Below, piece by piece: positions 26,846 to 35,316 of a stretch of 64,000 nt of DNA. A program made the translations under genes and the position numbers. The stretch's first letter is position 1; every line of letters begins with the position of its first letter. The notes beneath the pieces are model-generated. The model had not been told where the DNA came from. It saw only the letters and a list, made by a program, of their open reading frames with translations, and made no database searches. The DNA is from Colwellia maritima (GTDB taxonomy: Bacteria > Pseudomonadota > Gammaproteobacteria > Enterobacterales > Alteromonadaceae), in NCBI RefSeq assembly GCF_022669015.1, contig NZ_JAKKSL010000002.1, positions 434,001-498,000 on the forward strand, written 5' to 3'.

Positions 26846-28754
26846 ATGCCGATAATAACTCTCCCTGATGGCTCACAACGTTCATTTGAAAATGCCGTAT
26901 CCGTAATGGATGTTGCTCTTGATATAGGTCCTGGTCTTGCTAAAGCAACGATAGCCGGTCGTATTGACGGAAATCTTGTTGATGCATGTGAGTTAATTAC
27001 TCAAGACGCTAATTTGCAACTTATTACGAGCAAAGATAGTGAAGGACTTGAGATCATTCGACATTCATGTGCGCATTTATTAGGACATGCGATTAAGCAA
27101 CTATATCCTAATGTTAAAATGGCTATTGGACCTACTATTGAGAATGGCTTTTATTATGATGTTGACCTTGATGAATCTATAACTGAAGATGATTTAGTTA
27201 AACTTGAAAAACGTATGACTGAATTAGCGCGTACAGGTTATGAAGTTGTCAAAAAAACTGGCACTTGGCAAGATGCGTATGATGCATTTACTGAGCGTGG
27301 TGAAACCTATAAATTGGAAATTCTTGATCAAAATATTGAAAAAACAGATACTCCTGCTTTATATCATCATCAAGAATATATCGACATGTGTCGGGGCCCT
27401 CATGTACCAAGTATGCGTCATTGCCATCATTTTAAATTAATGAAAGTTCGGCGCCTACTGGCGCGGTAATTCTGACAATAAAATGTTACAGCGTATTTAT
27501 GGCACTGCTTGGGCTGATAAAAAACAACTTAAAGCATATATAGTACGTTTAGCTGAAGCTGAAAAACGCGATCATCGTAAAATTGGTAAAACATTAGACT
27601 TATTTCATTGGCAAGAAGAAGCGCCGGGCATGGTGTTTTGGCATAATGATGGTTGGACTATTTATACTGAACTTGAAAAATTCGTCCGTGAGAAATTACG
27701 CGAGTATGATTACGACGAAGTAAAAGCGCCAATGATGATGGACAGAAGCCTTTGGGAAAAATCAGGGCATTGGGAAAAATATGCCGATGGTATGTTTACC
27801 ACAGAATCTGAAAAACGCGAATATGCGATAAAACCAATGAATTGCCCTGGTCATGTACAAATATTTAACCAAGGTTTGAAATCTTATCGTGATTTACCAT
27901 TACGTATTGCTGAATTTGGCTGTTGTCATCGCAATGAACCTTCAGGCTCATTGCATGGTTTAATGCGAGTGCGCGGTTTTACCCAAGATGATGCTCATAT
28001 TTTTTGTATGGAATCACAAGTTCAAGCTGAAGTAACAAAATGTATCGAGATGGTTTATGATATATACGGTTCGTTCGGTTTTGAAGATATTGTTGTTAAA
28101 CTGTCTACTCGCCCAGAAAATCGTATTGGTAGTGATGAAATTTGGGATAAAGCTGAAGCAGGTCTTGCTCAGGCATTAACCGACAGCAACATCAAATTTG
28201 AATATTTGCCAGGTGAAGGTGCTTTTTATGGACCAAAAATTGAATTTACCTTAATGGACTGTTTAGGTCGTGCTTGGCAATGTGGTACAGTACAACTTGA
28301 TTTTGCATTACCAGAACGTTTAGGTGCAACTTATGTAGGTGAAGATAACGAACGTTATATTCCTGTCATGATTCACCGGGCTATTTTAGGATCACTTGAG
28401 CGTTTTATCGGTATTTTGATTGAAGAGTTCACTGGGAAATTTCCAACGTGGTTATCGCCAACTCAAGCAACAATTATGAATATTACCGACAAACAAGGTG
28501 AATATTGTGAAAAAATTGCTAAAAAACTAAAAGAAAGTGGATTTAGAGCAAAACTAGACTTGAGAAATGAGAAAATAGGCTTTAAAATCCGCGAGCACAC
28601 TTTAAATAGAGTTCCTTATCTTTTAGTTGTCGGTGACAAAGAAATGGAAGCAGGGGAAATTGCTATCAGAACTCGAAGTGGTGAAGATTTAGGAAAAATG
28701 TCTGTTGATGATTTTATCGCTAAATTAAGTGAAGAAGTTAAAACACGGGCATAA
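26846..28754 (+). CDS. thrS: Threonyl-tRNA synthetase (frame broken near 27454)
   Basis: This class II synthetase of about 636 residues has an N-terminal TGS domain ([18 protein letters not shown]). An editing domain carries [16 protein letters not shown]. The catalytic core has motif 2 in [11 protein letters not shown] and zinc-site Cys in NCPGH, and an anticodon-binding domain is C-terminal. The frame changes at gttCGGcgcc (27452-27461); gttGCTGGcgcc restores K-V-A-G-A-Y-W-R-G, the invariant family sequence. As the gene is essential and otherwise perfect, the lesion must be an assembly error. It heads the thrS-infC-rpmI-rplT cluster. Confidence 0.93.
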
Positions 28755-28981
28755 CTGAAGTTTGAGTAGCGAGTATAGAATATTAAACTCGTTTAGTTAA
28801 AAATTAAAATTTATTGCTATTTAGTTTACACTGTTTTGTAACTTAGATACTGAGATTTGATTTTATTTGTAAGTGTATGTGCACAGTTGATTCAAATCAA
28901 TAAACACAACTCACAATGAAGTAAAATTAAATAGCAATTATAGTAAGTCAAAAAAAGAGTTTCTGTAGGAGGAACATGGCT

Positions 28982-29533
28982 ATTAAAGGTGGACAACGAG
29001 GCGGGCAAAAAGAGCCAAGACATCGTTTAAATGAGTTAATCACAGGTATTGTTGATAACGAAGTTCGTTTGATTAAGTTTGACGGAGAAGCAGGTGGCAT
29101 TGTTTCATTAGATGAAGCAATGGATCAAGCCGAGGAAGCGGGCGTAGACCTTGTAGAAATAAGCCCTACCGCCAAACCACCCGTTTGTCGTGTTATGGAT
29201 TACGGCAAGTTTATCTACGAAAAAGCCAAAGAACAGAAAGAACAACGAAAAAATCAAAAACAAATTCAGGTTAAGGAAATTAAATTCCGACCTGGTACAG
29301 ATGAAGGCGATTATCAGGTGAAATTACGTAGTCTGAAACGCTTTTTAGAAGGCGGCGACAAGGTCAAGGTTACATTACGTTTCCGTGGTCGTGAGATGGC
29401 CCACCAAGAGCTTGGTTTAGAGCTTTTAACTCGTGTTAAAAACGATTTAGAAGAATTGACTGTGCTTGAGTTCTTCCCTCGTAGAGCGGAAGGGCGTCAA
29501 ATGGTGATGGTTCTAGCCCCTAAAAATAGATAA
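28982..29533 (+). CDS. infC: Translation initiation factor IF-3, probable AUU start
   Basis: This IF-3 has about 183 residues, with [40 protein letters not shown] and [19 protein letters not shown]. An ATG lies at 28976, but AGGAGG (28967-28972) ends only three bases before it. The codon ATT at 28982 lies nine bases after it and starts ATT-AAA-GG(T)-GGA, as in the E. coli AUU start. AUU initiation lets IF-3 repress its own translation. I therefore place the start at 28982; using 28976 adds Met-Ala. Confidence 0.9.
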   Translation: MKGGQRGGQKEPRHRLNELITGIVDNEVRLIKFDGEAGGIVSLDEAMDQAEEAGVDLVEISPTAKPPVCRVMDYGKFIYEKAKEQKEQRKNQKQIQVKEIKFRPGTDEGDYQVKLRSLKRFLEGGDKVKVTLRFRGREMAHQELGLELLTRVKNDLEELTVLEFFPRRAEGRQMVMVLAPKNR

Positions 29534-29617
29534 TCTTTGGTTTGACAAGTAATTAAGTGTGATTAATTTAACACTTAATTCACCAATTTTATCTTTACGG
29601 TAGTACGGCTTGCAAGT

Positions 29618-29655
29618 AAATTAATTATTCGCACTTCTGTGTGAAAAATTAATTT
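29618..29655 (+). promoter_or_regulatory. Stem-loop in infC-rpmI gap (possible L20 leader)
   Basis: AAATTAATTATTCGCAC (29618-29634) is nearly complementary to GTGTGAAAAATTAATTT (29639-29655) around a TTCT loop. It lies ~75 bases before rpmI. In E. coli, L20 represses rpmI-rplT through structure in this gap. Equivalence here is inferred from position only. Confidence 0.4.
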
Positions 29656-29728
29656 CGCCCTCGCTACTTAATATTTGGCATATACCCCCATTTTTAATGG
29701 TAAGGTATAAATTAAAGAGTTATAAACA

Positions 29729-29923
29729 ATGCCTAAAATGAAAACCAATAAAGGTGCTGCAAAGCGCTTTAAAAAAACAGCTTCTGGCTATAAGTTCAAA
29801 CAAGGCGGCTTACGTCATATTTTGACTAAACGCCGTACTAAAGTTAAGCGTCACTTACGTGCTAAATGTATGATCGCTGCTTCTGACATTAAGTCAGTTA
29901 AAAAACTTTTACGTCACGGTTAA
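29729..29923 (+). CDS. rpmI: 50S ribosomal protein L35
   Basis: This 64-residue basic protein opens [20 protein letters not shown] and contains [10 protein letters not shown], matching L35 over its whole usual length. It lies in the large subunit. It lies 15 bases upstream of rplT and is transcribed with infC. Confidence 0.97.
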   Translation: MPKMKTNKGAAKRFKKTASGYKFKQGGLRHILTKRRTKVKRHLRAKCMIAASDIKSVKKLLRHG

Positions 29924-29938
29924 TAGGAGAAATAGAAA

Positions 29939-30298
29939 ATGGCAAGAGTAAAACGTGGTGTACAAGCTCGTGCACGTCATAAAAAGGTTCTAAAGCAAGC
30001 TAAAGGTTACTACGGTGCTCGTAGTCGCGTTTATCGCGTTGCTTTCCAAGCTGTAACTAAAGGCGGTCAATACGCTTACCGTGACCGTCGTCAACGTAAA
30101 CGTCAATTCCGTCAACTTTGGATTGCTCGTATTAATGCAGCAGCTCGTCAAAATGGTTTATCTTACAGCCGTTTCATTAATGGTCTTAAAAAGGCTACTA
30201 TTGAAATCGATCGTAAGATCCTAGCTGATATTGCAGTATATGACAAAGCAGCTTTCACATTCTTAGTAGAAAAAGCACAGGCTGCTTTAGCTGCATAA
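29939..30298 (+). CDS. rplT: 50S ribosomal protein L20
   Basis: This 119-residue basic protein opens [20 protein letters not shown] and contains [11 protein letters not shown] and [13 protein letters not shown], matching L20 over its full normal length. It is an early assembly protein of the 50S subunit and, in related bacteria, the translational repressor of its own operon. AGGAGA precedes the ATG. It ends the thrS cluster just before a terminator. Confidence 0.97.
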   Translation: MARVKRGVQARARHKKVLKQAKGYYGARSRVYRVAFQAVTKGGQYAYRDRRQRKRQFRQLWIARINAAARQNGLSYSRFINGLKKATIEIDRKILADIAVYDKAAFTFLVEKAQAALAA

Positions 30299-30322
30299 GA
30301 ATTGAAAAAAGCTTGACTAGAC

Positions 30323-30350
30323 AAGGACGCCATTAGGCGTCCTTTTCTTT
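30323..30350 (+). terminator. Terminator after rplT
   Basis: AAGGACGCC (30323-30331) and GGCGTCCTT (30336-30344) form a nine-pair stem with an ATTA loop, followed by TTCTTTT. Confidence 0.93.
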
Positions 30351-30442
30351 TATAATTATTATTATATTCACTATTATTTTATTAGTGCAAAAATGCTATT
30401 GAATATAATTAATTTAACTATTGATAATTAAGGTCTAACCCC

Positions 30443-31546
30443 ATGAATTTAGCTGATAAAGTTTTAGCGATAAATAATGATTTACCTATTCGCACTGATG
30501 CTCCTGTACATAGTGGCAAAGTGCGTAGTGTTTATTGGTTAACAGAGGCTGATAGTGCACGCCTTGTTGAAGAAAAAGGTTATAACGTACCTAGTGACAC
30601 ACCATTAGCCATTATGGTTATTAGTGACCGAATTTCTGCATTTGATTGTATTTGGCAGGGTGAGGGCGGTATGAAAGGTGTTCCGGGTAAAGGAGCCGCA
30701 TTAAACGCTATTTCAAATCACTGGTTTAAACTGTTTAAAGAACAAGGGGCGGCTGAAAGTCATATTCTAGATATTCCTCACCCGTTTGTTTGGATTGTAC
30801 AAAAAGCCAAACCCGTTATGATTGAAGCTATTTGTCGTCAATACATTACTGGTTCTATGTGGCGTAGCTATGTTAAAGGTGAGCGAGAATTCTGTGGCAT
30901 TGAATTATCAGAAGGTTTAACGAAGGATGCTAAGTTGCCAACATTGTTACAAACTCCTTCAACTAAAGGTATTTTAGATAATATTCCTGGTGTACCTGCG
31001 GTAGATGATGTCAATATTACGCGTAAAAACATTGAAGATAACTTTGAAGCGTTTAATTTTAAATCATTAGACGATATCACCTTATATGAAAAATTGTTGA
31101 CTGAAGGCTTTGATGTTATCTCAAACGCATTGAGTGAACTCGATCAGATATTTGTTGATACAAAATTTGAGTTTGGCTATGTTAAAGACAAAGCCGGAAA
31201 TGACAAACTTATTTATATGGATGAAGTTGGGACACCTGATTCTTCGCGAATTTGGGATGGCGAACAATACCGTGCAGGAAAGGTTGTTGAAAATTCAAAA
31301 GAAGGTTTCCGCCAACTCTTATTAAATCATTTTGACGATGCTGATATTTTATTGAATAAAGATCGTATGGATGAGCGTGAAGCATTAGCACGCGATAATG
31401 AGTTACCTTTATCAGTTTTAATGGATGTTTCTAAAACTTATACTGAGATTGCTGAAAAAATAACTGGCAGCAAAATCGAATTAAGTGAAAACCCTAAAGC
31501 TGAAATTATTAAAATACTACGTGAACAGTACCAGTTGATTGATTAG
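30443..31546 (+). CDS. purC: Phosphoribosylaminoimidazole-succinocarboxamide synthase
   Basis: This 367-residue SAICAR synthase joins aspartate to CAIR in purine synthesis, using ATP. It has [12 protein letters not shown] near the start and the ATP-loop-like [35 protein letters not shown] follows, and the SAICAR-site sequence is [13 protein letters not shown]. The long form (over 360 residues) is common in marine gammaproteobacteria, compared with ~237 in E. coli. Single gene with AAGGTC before ATG 30443. Confidence 0.94.
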   Translation: MNLADKVLAINNDLPIRTDAPVHSGKVRSVYWLTEADSARLVEEKGYNVPSDTPLAIMVISDRISAFDCIWQGEGGMKGVPGKGAALNAISNHWFKLFKEQGAAESHILDIPHPFVWIVQKAKPVMIEAICRQYITGSMWRSYVKGEREFCGIELSEGLTKDAKLPTLLQTPSTKGILDNIPGVPAVDDVNITRKNIEDNFEAFNFKSLDDITLYEKLLTEGFDVISNALSELDQIFVDTKFEFGYVKDKAGNDKLIYMDEVGTPDSSRIWDGEQYRAGKVVENSKEGFRQLLLNHFDDADILLNKDRMDEREALARDNELPLSVLMDVSKTYTEIAEKITGSKIELSENPKAEIIKILREQYQLID

Positions 31547-31644
31547 TTTCTATTCTCTTCATTCTATTGCTGCTTGACACTTTATAATGCCGTTCGCTAA
31601 AAAGAACGGCATTAGTCAATTAATGGTAAGTAAGTAAAGGTTAT

Positions 31645-32680
31645 TTACTTGCCTGCATTTTTAATTATTTCACGTGCCATTTCATCAGCAATCATACCCG
31701 TAGGTTTATTCTGCTCATCAGCTTTAGTGAAAACATCCAATAAAGTATCGTAAATCTCTTCAACTTTTTTAGTGGACTTCTCAATACTATAATTTTCTTC
31801 AAAAGAAACATTAATGATGCCACCAAGCATTAATAACATAGTCAGGTGCGTATAAAATACCATTATCTACTAATGCTTTATCATGACGAGGTTCAGCCAA
31901 TTGATTGTTAGCACAGCCGCCTATTATTTTCGCTTTTAAACGACTAATTGTTTTATCATTGATACTTGCGCCAAGTGCGCAGGGGGAGTAAACGTCAACA
32001 TCTTGATCGTAAATTTCATCTAAGCTCACAACCGTTGCGTCAAATTCAACAGCAGCTTTATCTAATGCTGCTTGATTGATATCTGTTACATAGAGTTTAG
32101 CACCTGCTTTATGTAAATGTTCGCATAAGCCATAACCTACACTGCCTAAGCCTTGTACAGCGACTTTTAAGCCAGTTAAATCATCACGGTTAAGTTTGTG
32201 CTTTACGCTAGCTTTTATGCCTAAAAACGTCCCTAATGCGGTAAAAGGGCCTGGGTTCCCACTTTTACCTTCAGTACCGGTAACAAAAGGTGTAACTGTA
32301 TTAACAATAGCAATATCGCTAGTCGTTATATTGACATCTTCAGCACTTAAATAACGACCATTGATTCGGTTTAACGCTTCACCGAAGGCTTTAAAGAGTG
32401 CTTCAGATTTAATTGATTTTGCATCACCAATGATAACGGATTTACCTCCACCCATTTTCAATCCTGCCATAGCGTTCTTGTATGTCATACCTTTAGATAA
32501 TCGTAAAGCATCAACTAAAGCTTCCTCATCGCTAGCATAATCCCACATTCTGCAGCCACCAACAGCGGGACCTAAGTTGGTATTATGAACAGCAATAATA
32601 GCTTTCAGACCTGATGCTTCATCGCTACAAAAAACAACTTGCTCATGATCATCAAAATCAGCTAAATCAAAAAAAGCCAT
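31645..32680 (-). CDS. Leucine/valine/phenylalanine dehydrogenase (frame broken near 31830)
   Basis: This amino-acid dehydrogenase of about 344 residues belongs to the Glu/Leu/Phe/Val family. The catalytic-lysine region is GMTYKNAMAGLKMGGGKSVI, the NAD loop is VQGLGSVGYG, and the C-terminus is helical. It reversibly deaminates branched-chain amino acids with NAD. The frame breaks at aatGCTTGGtgg (minus strand, about 31828-31833); GCTGG gives V-I-N-A-G-G-I-I-N-V, the conserved sequence. It lies downstream of the tRNA-Leu-like array on the same strand. Confidence 0.9.
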
Positions 32681-32889
32681 GCTTGTATTTCCTCGTATTT
32701 CTGTGAAAGAGTAATTATAGAATTTGATCGAACTCTATCACTTCATATTTGTGTACACTAGTCGTGACAAACTTATTGTCGGCAAGGTTTGCATAGTAAA
32801 GTGTCCACATTTTGATACAGACGATTGAAAGGAAGAAATTTTTGTAAGTTATATCAGAGGAAGGGGGTTAGGTTTAATTTTTTATGAAA

Positions 32890-32993
32890 TGGTGCGGGTC
32901 AAGAGACTTGAACTCTACCGCTTGCGATACTTGAACCTACTCTACCTAGCATAAGACCTAACATAAGCAGCGCGTCTACCCATTCCGCCAATG
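32890..32993 (-). pseudogene. tRNA-Leu-like unit 1 (24-bp anticodon-arm insert)
   Basis: The T arm and CCA end are present. The anticodon arm holds two tandem 12-mers, CTTATGTTAGGT and CTTATGCTAGGT. The 5' acceptor strand is replaced by TCTCATT, so no acceptor stem can form with ACCCGCACCA. It also carries TTCAAG for TTCCAG. Confidence 0.75.
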
Positions 32994-33055
32994 AGAAAAA
33001 TTATTATCTTATGAAGGTGGTTTTGTGTGTAACTATTGAAGAGATTATATCTGAA

Positions 33056-33149
33056 TGGTACGGGTCAAGAGACTTGAACTCTCACATCTTGCGATACTGG
33101 AACCTACTATATCTAACATAAGCAGCGCGTCTACCCATTCCGCCAATGA
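33056..33149 (-). pseudogene. tRNA-Leu-like unit 2 (12-bp anticodon-arm insert)
   Basis: The T arm, variable arm and CCA end equal those of tRNA-Leu. The anticodon arm contains one CTTATGTTAGAT 12-mer, and TATCATT replaces the 5' acceptor GCGGGTT. Confidence 0.75.
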
Positions 33150-33209
33150 TAAAATTATTATCTTATGAAGGTGGTTTTGTGTGTAACTATTGAAGAGATT
33201 ATATCTGAA

Positions 33210-33303
33210 TGGTACGGGTCAAGAGACTTGAACTCTCACATCTTGCGATACTGGAACCTACTATATCTAACATAAGCAGCGCGTCTACCCATTCCGCCAA
33301 TGA
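33210..33303 (-). pseudogene. tRNA-Leu-like unit 3
   Basis: Practically identical to the unit at 33056, including the CTTATGTTAGAT insert, the D-loop change AATGGG and the missing 5' acceptor strand. Confidence 0.75.
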
Positions 33304-33363
33304 TAAAATTGTTATCTTATAAAGGTGGTTTTATGTGTAACTATTGAAGAGATTATATCTGAA

Positions 33364-33457
33364 TGGTACGGGTCAAGAGACTTGAACTCTACCTCTTGCA
33401 ATACTGGAACCTACGATACCTAACATAAGCAGCGCGTCTACCCATTCCGCCAATGAT
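33364..33457 (-). pseudogene. tRNA-Leu-like unit 4
   Basis: Same organisation as the unit at 33056, with a different insert end (CTTATGTTAGGT then ATCGTAGG) and a changed variable arm (ATTGCAAGAGGT). Confidence 0.72.
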
Positions 33458-33516
33458 AAAATTATTATCTTATGAAGGTGGTTTTGTGTGTAACTATTGA
33501 AGAGATTATATCTGAA

Positions 33517-33610
33517 TGGTACGGGTCAAGAGACTTGAACTCTCACATCTTGCGATACTGGAACCTACTATATCTAACATAAGCAGCGCGTCTACCAACT
33601 CCGCCAATGA
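33517..33610 (-). pseudogene. tRNA-Leu-like unit 5
   Basis: It carries the CTTATGTTAGAT insert. The D-arm reads GGCGGAGTTGGTAGA, closer to the true tRNA than units 1-4. The 5' acceptor strand is still absent. Confidence 0.72.
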
Positions 33611-33670
33611 TAAAATTGTTATCTTATAAAGGTGGTTTTATGTGTAACTATTGAAGAGATTATATCTGAA

Positions 33671-33764
33671 TGGTACGGGTCAAGAGACTTGAACTCTCAC
33701 ATCTTGCGATACTGGAACCTACTATATCTAACATAAGCAGCGCGTCTACCAATTCCGCCAATGA
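33671..33764 (-). pseudogene. tRNA-Leu-like unit 6
   Basis: The D-arm GGCGGAATTGGTAGA is identical to the intact gene, but the anticodon arm has the 12-bp insert and TATCATT replaces the acceptor strand. Confidence 0.72.
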
Positions 33765-33824
33765 TAAAATTGTTATCTTATAAAGGTGGTTTTATGTGTA
33801 ACTATTGAAGAGATTATATCTGAA

Positions 33825-33910
33825 TGGTACGGGTCAAGAGACTTGAACTCTCACATCTTGCGATACTGGAACCTAAATCCAAGCGCGTCTACCAATTCCG
33901 CCAAACCCGC
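33825..33910 (-). tRNA. tRNA-Leu(TAG), copy 1 (one extra base in anticodon stem)
   Basis: The 86-base gene has an acceptor stem GCGGGTT/GACCCGT with wobbles, a class II variable arm, a T arm and encoded CCA. The anticodon loop is TTTAGGT, anticodon TAG. The anticodon stem follows GCGCTTGGA, one base longer than expected. GCGCTGGA would give a perfect CTGGA/TCCAG stem and the usual 85 bases. Confidence 0.88.
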
Positions 33911-33928
33911 ATTTTACTCGACTTTAAA

Positions 33929-34013
33929 AAGACTTGAACTCTCACATCTTGCGATACTGGAACCTACTTTTTTAAAAGATAAGCAGCGCGTCTACCAATT
34001 CCGCCAAACCCGC
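33929..34013 (-). pseudogene. tRNA-Leu-like unit 8 (3' end lost)
   Basis: The 5' acceptor GCGGGTT and D arm are intact. The anticodon arm is expanded (CTGCTT…AAGTAG stem around an AT loop). After the T loop the sequence runs into TTTTTAAAGTCGAG instead of the 3' acceptor and CCA. Confidence 0.72.
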
Positions 34014-34031
34014 ATTTCACTCGACTTTAAA

Positions 34032-34116
34032 AAGACTTGAACTCTTACATCTTGCGATACTGGAACCTACTTTTCTAAAAGATAAGCAGCGCCTCTACCA
34101 ATTCCGCCAAACCCGC
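34032..34116 (-). pseudogene. tRNA-Leu-like unit 9 (3' end lost)
   Basis: Same design as the unit at 33929, with GTAGAGGCGC for GTAGACGCGC in the D arm and a near-identical expanded anticodon arm. It has no 3' acceptor strand. Confidence 0.72.
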
Positions 34117-34179
34117 ATTTTATTAAATTTAAGTCTTTATTAAGACTTAAATTTTTTAAGGTTGTATATATGATTTATA

Positions 34180-34254
34180 TGGCAGGGATAAGAGGATTTG
34201 AACCTCTGAATGACGGGATCAAAACCCGCTGCCTTACCGCTTGGCTATATCCCT
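34180..34254 (-). tRNA. tRNA-Gln(TTG), copy 1
   Basis: The 75-base gene has acceptor AGGGATA/TATCCCT, anticodon loop TTTTGAT (anticodon TTG), a GAGGTTCAAATCCTC T arm and encoded CCA. Part of the Met-Leu-Gln-Gln operon. Confidence 0.95.
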
Positions 34255-34308
34255 ACAGGGAGTAATTACATTAAATTTTATTTATATTCATTAAAATATT
34301 AAATAAAA

Positions 34309-34383
34309 TGGCAGGGATAAGAGGATTTGAACCTCTGAATGACGGGATCAAAACCCGCTGCCTTACCGCTTGGCTATATCCCT
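34309..34383 (-). tRNA. tRNA-Gln(TTG), copy 2
   Basis: Identical in sequence to the copy at 34180-34254 across all 75 bases, with encoded CCA. The pair probably arose by tandem duplication. Confidence 0.95.
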
Positions 34384-34428
34384 GCAATGTATTTACTTTT
34401 TACTACTGCAACTAATGTTGCTTTGAAA

Positions 34429-34513
34429 TGGTACGGGTCAAGAGACTTGAACTCTCACATCTTGCGATACTGGAACCTAAATCCGGCGCGTCTACCAATT
34501 CCGCCAAACCCGC
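34429..34513 (-). tRNA. tRNA-Leu(TAG), copy 2 (mismatch in anticodon stem)
   Basis: The 85-base gene is identical to the Leu gene at 33825 except in the anticodon stem, which reads CCGGA against TCCAG, leaving a C-A mismatch. CTGGA would pair perfectly, and GCCGG in place of GCTGG is the only fault. Confidence 0.9.
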
Positions 34514-34551
34514 ATAATTTCAATTATTCATAAAACCTAAGTTATATGAAA

Positions 34552-34628
34552 TGGTGGCTACACCGGGATTTGAACCTGGGACCCCATCATTATGAGTGAT
34601 GTGCTCTAACCGGCTGAGCTATGTAGCC
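34552..34628 (-). tRNA. tRNA-Met(CAT), elongator type
   Basis: The 77-base gene has acceptor GGCTACA/TGTAGCC, anticodon loop CTCATAA, a T arm and encoded CCA. The perfectly paired first acceptor position and D-arm form indicate the elongator. It is the first gene of the tRNA operon. Confidence 0.94.
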
Positions 34629-34658
34629 TTCCATCTTGCCTCTCAGCAAGTGGCGCGT

Positions 34659-34687
34659 ATTATGCAAATCTGCTTGGCATACGTCAA
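34659..34687 (-). promoter_or_regulatory. Promoter of the tRNA operon
   Basis: On the minus strand TTGACG (34682-34687) and CATAAT (34659-34664) are exactly 17 bases apart, about 30 bases before tRNA-Met, with a GC-rich CGCGCC discriminator typical of stringently controlled stable RNA promoters. Confidence 0.85.
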
Positions 34688-34761
34688 CCGTTTTTTTTCA
34701 AAAAACACGACTTTTTGTTTGTTTGCCTATTGCATGTGCAATTTGGCCGTTATCTACACAA

Positions 34762-34800
34762 AAAATGCATGTAGAGGTTACTAATCTCTGCATGCATTTT
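34762..34800 (-). terminator. Terminator after DUF3718 gene
   Basis: AAAATGCATG (34762-34771) pairs with CATGCATTTT (34791-34800), with AGAG/CTCT extending the stem. On the minus strand a TTTTTTG run follows. Confidence 0.75.
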
Positions 34801-34840
34801 ATAAATAAATATGAACTGTCTGAAGTAGCGTTAAATAAAA

Positions 34841-35182
34841 TTATCTATTTCTTGCTTCTTCTGCTAATAGTATTGAATGTTTAGCAATAGTATCTATTTC
34901 ATTTTGTACTTTTTTCTTTGGTAAATTACCAATAATAAATTTACCCACTTCTAGCGCGTTAGATTTAGCTGCAAAAACTAACAAATTATCACTATTACAC
35001 GTTAGCTCATCGTAAAAGTTACGAATTTTAATTTTATTTTGCTTTAAAAACGCTCTTAAACGGTTTTTGTCATTTGCTTGGACGTATTCACATATGCGTA
35101 ATGATATATCATCGGCTTTAACTGTTGGTGCAATAGATGAGCTAAGCACCAGGAAACTCGCTGTTAAAAAGACTTTTTTCAT
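34841..35182 (-). CDS. Secreted DUF3718 family protein
   Basis: This 113-residue protein has a signal peptide (cleaved near VKADD, residue 23). It contains ICEYVQANDKNRLRAFLKQN, CNSDNLLVFAAKSNALEVG and FIIGNLPKK, which are DUF3718 features seen in Colwellia, Shewanella and Pseudoalteromonas. Two cysteines are spaced for a disulphide in the periplasm. Function is unknown. Single gene with its own terminator, between the tRNA operon promoter and ychF. Confidence 0.78.
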   Translation of the reverse strand: MKKVFLTASFLVLSSSIAPTVKADDISLRICEYVQANDKNRLRAFLKQNKIKIRNFYDELTCNSDNLLVFAAKSNALEVGKFIIGNLPKKKVQNEIDTIAKHSILLAEEARNR

Positions 35183-35316
35183 AAAAAACCTTAAATGTAT
35201 TGTTTAGATAAACAGTTGTGGATATTAATTGATTGTTAATTGCACTATCAAAGTGTAGCTTAATATATAAAGTGTAACTCAATATAAAATATCTTTATAA
35301 GCTTTATTATTTATTT

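Larger units (their letters stand above)
32890..34116 (-). repeat. Tandem array of tRNA-Leu-like units
   Basis: Nine tRNA-Leu-related units lie head to tail, with a period of 153-154 bases in the first seven. CCA-end positions are 33056, 33210, 33364, 33517, 33671 and 33825. The spacers are near identical and contain GATAATAATTTTATC. Only the unit at 33825-33910 can form a whole tRNA. Units at lower coordinates keep the 3' half and lose the 5' acceptor strand; the two at higher coordinates keep the 5' half and lose the 3' acceptor strand. All eight have lengthened anticodon arms. Confidence 0.88.

Noticed and set aside
27450..27465. Programmed ribosomal frameshifting in thrS and other broken genes
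   Set aside because: There are no slippery heptamers or common downstream structures, the direction varies between sites, and families concerned are not known to use it.
32890..33300. Group I intron in tRNA-Leu
   Set aside because: The insert is 12 to 24 bases, far too short for a self-splicing intron, and the acceptor stem is also missing.
33786..34533. Plus-strand ORFs running through the tRNA region (33786-34040 and 34339-34533)
   Set aside because: They are antisense to tRNA and tRNA-like units and simply repeat translated tRNA sequence.
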